From: an uncultured Erysipelotrichaceae bacterium
GTDB lineage: Bacteria > Bacillota_I > Bacilli_A > Erysipelotrichales > Erysipelotrichaceae
Length of the DNA stretch: 7,587 bases
Direction: 5' to 3'
NCBI GenBank assembly: GCA_900314345.1
Contig: OMUX01000107.1
Coordinates: 1-7,587 of the forward strand
Position numbers and translations under genes: made by a program. Below are positions 6,845-7,587 of this stretch, piece by piece (positions within the stretch are counted from its first letter, which is position 1; each line of letters starts with the position of its first letter). The notes under the pieces are model-generated. The model was given only the letters and a program-made list of their open reading frames with translations. It was not told the DNA's origin and searched no databases.

Positions 6845-6881
6845 ACATCCTGCTTCAGGCTGAAGATTTTGTTATATGCGC

Positions 6882-7406
6882 TTACGTCCTGCGCTGCTTT
6901 GTTCCGGCGAACACTGCCACTGCAAGAGCTGCGATCATGGCAATCAGGTGGTTCGTCAGATGGAATGTATCGGCAGTGTAAGGAGTTGCGGCACTCGTCA
7001 CCTTGCCGGTATTCGGTGTATACGGGAATCTCGGCTTTACGGTTCCTGTATACGGGGTGTAAGGATAAGCCGCTGCCGGCTGGCCACCGCCCGTCTGAGG
7101 TGTGAACGGAAGCGGTGTATCCGGTGTGTACGGCGGAATGTATGTTGCCGGTGTATCAGGCTGAGGTGATGTGGATGGAGCAGGTGCTGCATTGACAACC
7201 AGTGTTCCTTCTCTCTTCTCAATGCTGTAGTTTCCGGCAAGGAAGCTTTCCACTGTGTCATATGCAATGGTATTCACTGTTCTTCCCGGTGCTGTAATTG
7301 TTCCGATTGCCCTCACGTTGCTCACCTCATCTTCCACAAATCCATCGCCTTCGATCGTAACCACAGGTCTTGTCAATGCACTGCCATCGTATGTCCTGGA
7401 TGGAGA
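6882..7406 (-). pseudogene. 5'-truncated cell-surface protein: MBG/YDG domain, TPxTG-repeat stalk, C-terminal membrane anchor
   Basis: From about 7397 the frame reads RTYDGSALTRP, then an EGDGF segment and a strand ending NYSIEKREGTLVV. I recognise this pattern as one MBG/YDG domain, a beta-sandwich repeated many times in large Gram-positive surface proteins. It is followed by a Pro/Thr-rich stalk with TPxTG pentads, a hydrophobic segment (LIAMIAALAVAVFAG) and a basic tail QRRT, the layout of a sortase-type sorting signal, though the pentad nearest the membrane is TPYTA rather than LPxTG. There is no signal peptide and no credible start: the only early start-like codon is a TTG at 7374-7376 inside the domain with no ribosome-binding site, and the frame is closed by TAG at 7407-7409. 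I therefore read it as the 3' end of a larger broken or rearranged gene. A gene caller may report it as a 164-residue hypothetical protein from 7376. Confidence 0.55.
6972..7127 (-). repeat. TPxTG-type pentad repeats in the surface-protein stalk
   Basis: Counting from the TTG at 7376, the stalk contains TPDTP (84-88), TPQTG (92-96), TPYTG (107-111), TPNTG (120-124) and TPYTA (131-135). The three complete pentads and the final degenerate one are 15, 13 and 11 residues apart, and most are preceded by an aromatic residue (F or Y). At DNA level the copies share the GTATACGG or GTATTCGG core on the plus strand but are diverged, so the repeat is clearer in protein than in DNA. Confidence 0.6.
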
Positions 7407-7587
7407 CTATGATGTCGGCAAGAATGATGCTTCCGAGCATGCGGCGGGATGATCATTCCGCACCAAGATATTTTCATCACGATTCACTGTGACAGCTGTA
7501 GGCTTCATGTTGATTTCCTTGTTGATCTCTGTAACCGACAGGCCTCGTGCCTGCAGCTGCAGGATCCTTAGGGCGTTCTCGGAGAAG
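7407..7587 (-). CDS. Partial ORF, C-terminal end resembling a LuxR-type helix-turn-helix
   Basis: The frame is open from the window edge to TAG at 7407-7409, giving 60 visible residues; the start lies outside. It begins FSENALRILQLQARGLSVTE and continues INKEINMKPTAVTVNRDENI. The pattern (start of a helix, LRILQLQARGLS, EI, a short turn, then TAVTV) resembles the GerE/LuxR DNA-binding helix-turn-helix, where E-LRLLA-GLS-EIA-TV is usual. The remaining 18 or so residues (RNDHPAACSEASFLPTS) do not match the last helix well. The length from the domain start to the stop is about right for a C-terminal LuxR domain, so this could be the real end of a regulator. It could equally be a decayed piece or unrelated sequence in frame with the surface-protein remnant. 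I do not assign a function. Confidence 0.35.
   Translation of the reverse strand, partial: FSENALRILQLQARGLSVTEINKEINMKPTAVTVNRDENILVRNDHPAACSEASFLPTS

Noticed and set aside
6775..6846. Upstream ATG giving TsaE a 24-residue N-terminal extension with a hydrophobic stretch
   Set aside because: The extension is encoded by the terminator hairpin and promoter region, and TsaE proteins normally start near the MKKLILKT of the downstream ATG, which has its own ribosome-binding site.
6853..6868. Short palindrome CTTCAGCCTGAAG between the surface-protein stop and the terminator
   Set aside because: Only a 5-base stem with a 3-base loop; the strong hairpin next to it explains termination, and nothing suggests an attachment site.
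7255..7452. A 65-codon plus-strand frame across the surface-protein and HTH junction
   Set aside because: It has no ribosome-binding site or recognisable domain, and it lies opposite the MBG homology, which is clear on the minus strand.

Overview
The window reads like a chromosomal segment of a Gram-positive Bacillota (Firmicutes) bacterium of moderate, roughly 50% GC, most likely from the Erysipelotrichales or a nearby lineage. The evidence is a Rex repressor, the split t6A genes tsaE-tsaB-rimI-tsaD in one block, a YdiF-like ABC-F protein, the start of what looks like a pyrophosphate-dependent phosphofructokinase, and a fragment of a YDG/MBG-repeat cell-wall protein. The taxonomic call is an inference from these proteins. 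Every gene supported here lies on the minus strand, so transcription runs from high to low coordinates.

In transcription order, 7587-6882 is a disordered region. The C-terminal 60 codons of an ORF resembling a LuxR-type helix-turn-helix run in from the window edge and end at a TAG (7407-7409). Directly after it, in the same frame and without a credible start codon, comes a 5'-truncated surface-protein remnant: one MBG/YDG domain, a proline/threonine-rich stalk with repeated TPxTG pentads, a membrane helix and a basic tail. It ends before a strong terminator hairpin (6801-6844). A good -10 box then opens the next operon.

Region 6774-4250 is a compact operon, tsaE-tsaB-rimI-tsaD, in which successive genes overlap by 4, 4 and 23 bases. 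Its products are three of the bacterial t6A37 tRNA-modification proteins plus the ribosomal-protein/N-terminal acetyltransferase RimI. The TsaC/Sua5 enzyme that makes the threonylcarbamoyl-AMP substrate is not in this window.

Region 4249-197 holds rex (NADH-sensing repressor), asnS (asparaginyl-tRNA synthetase) and an ABC-F ATPase. The short tsaD-rex gap contains a candidate promoter with a Rex-operator-like palindrome inside it, so rex, and possibly asnS behind it, may be autoregulated by redox state. A 14-bp hairpin separates asnS from the ABC-F gene. A last candidate promoter drives the partial phosphofructokinase gene leaving the window at base 1.

Apart from the remnant at the right-hand end, this is ordinary conserved housekeeping DNA. 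I see no tRNA, rRNA, CRISPR array, intact insertion sequence or prophage, and no gene-free stretch longer than about 110 bases. I did not find a convincing undescribed system. The items worth a second look are the broken surface-protein locus with its TPxTG repeats and the possible Rex control of translation genes.
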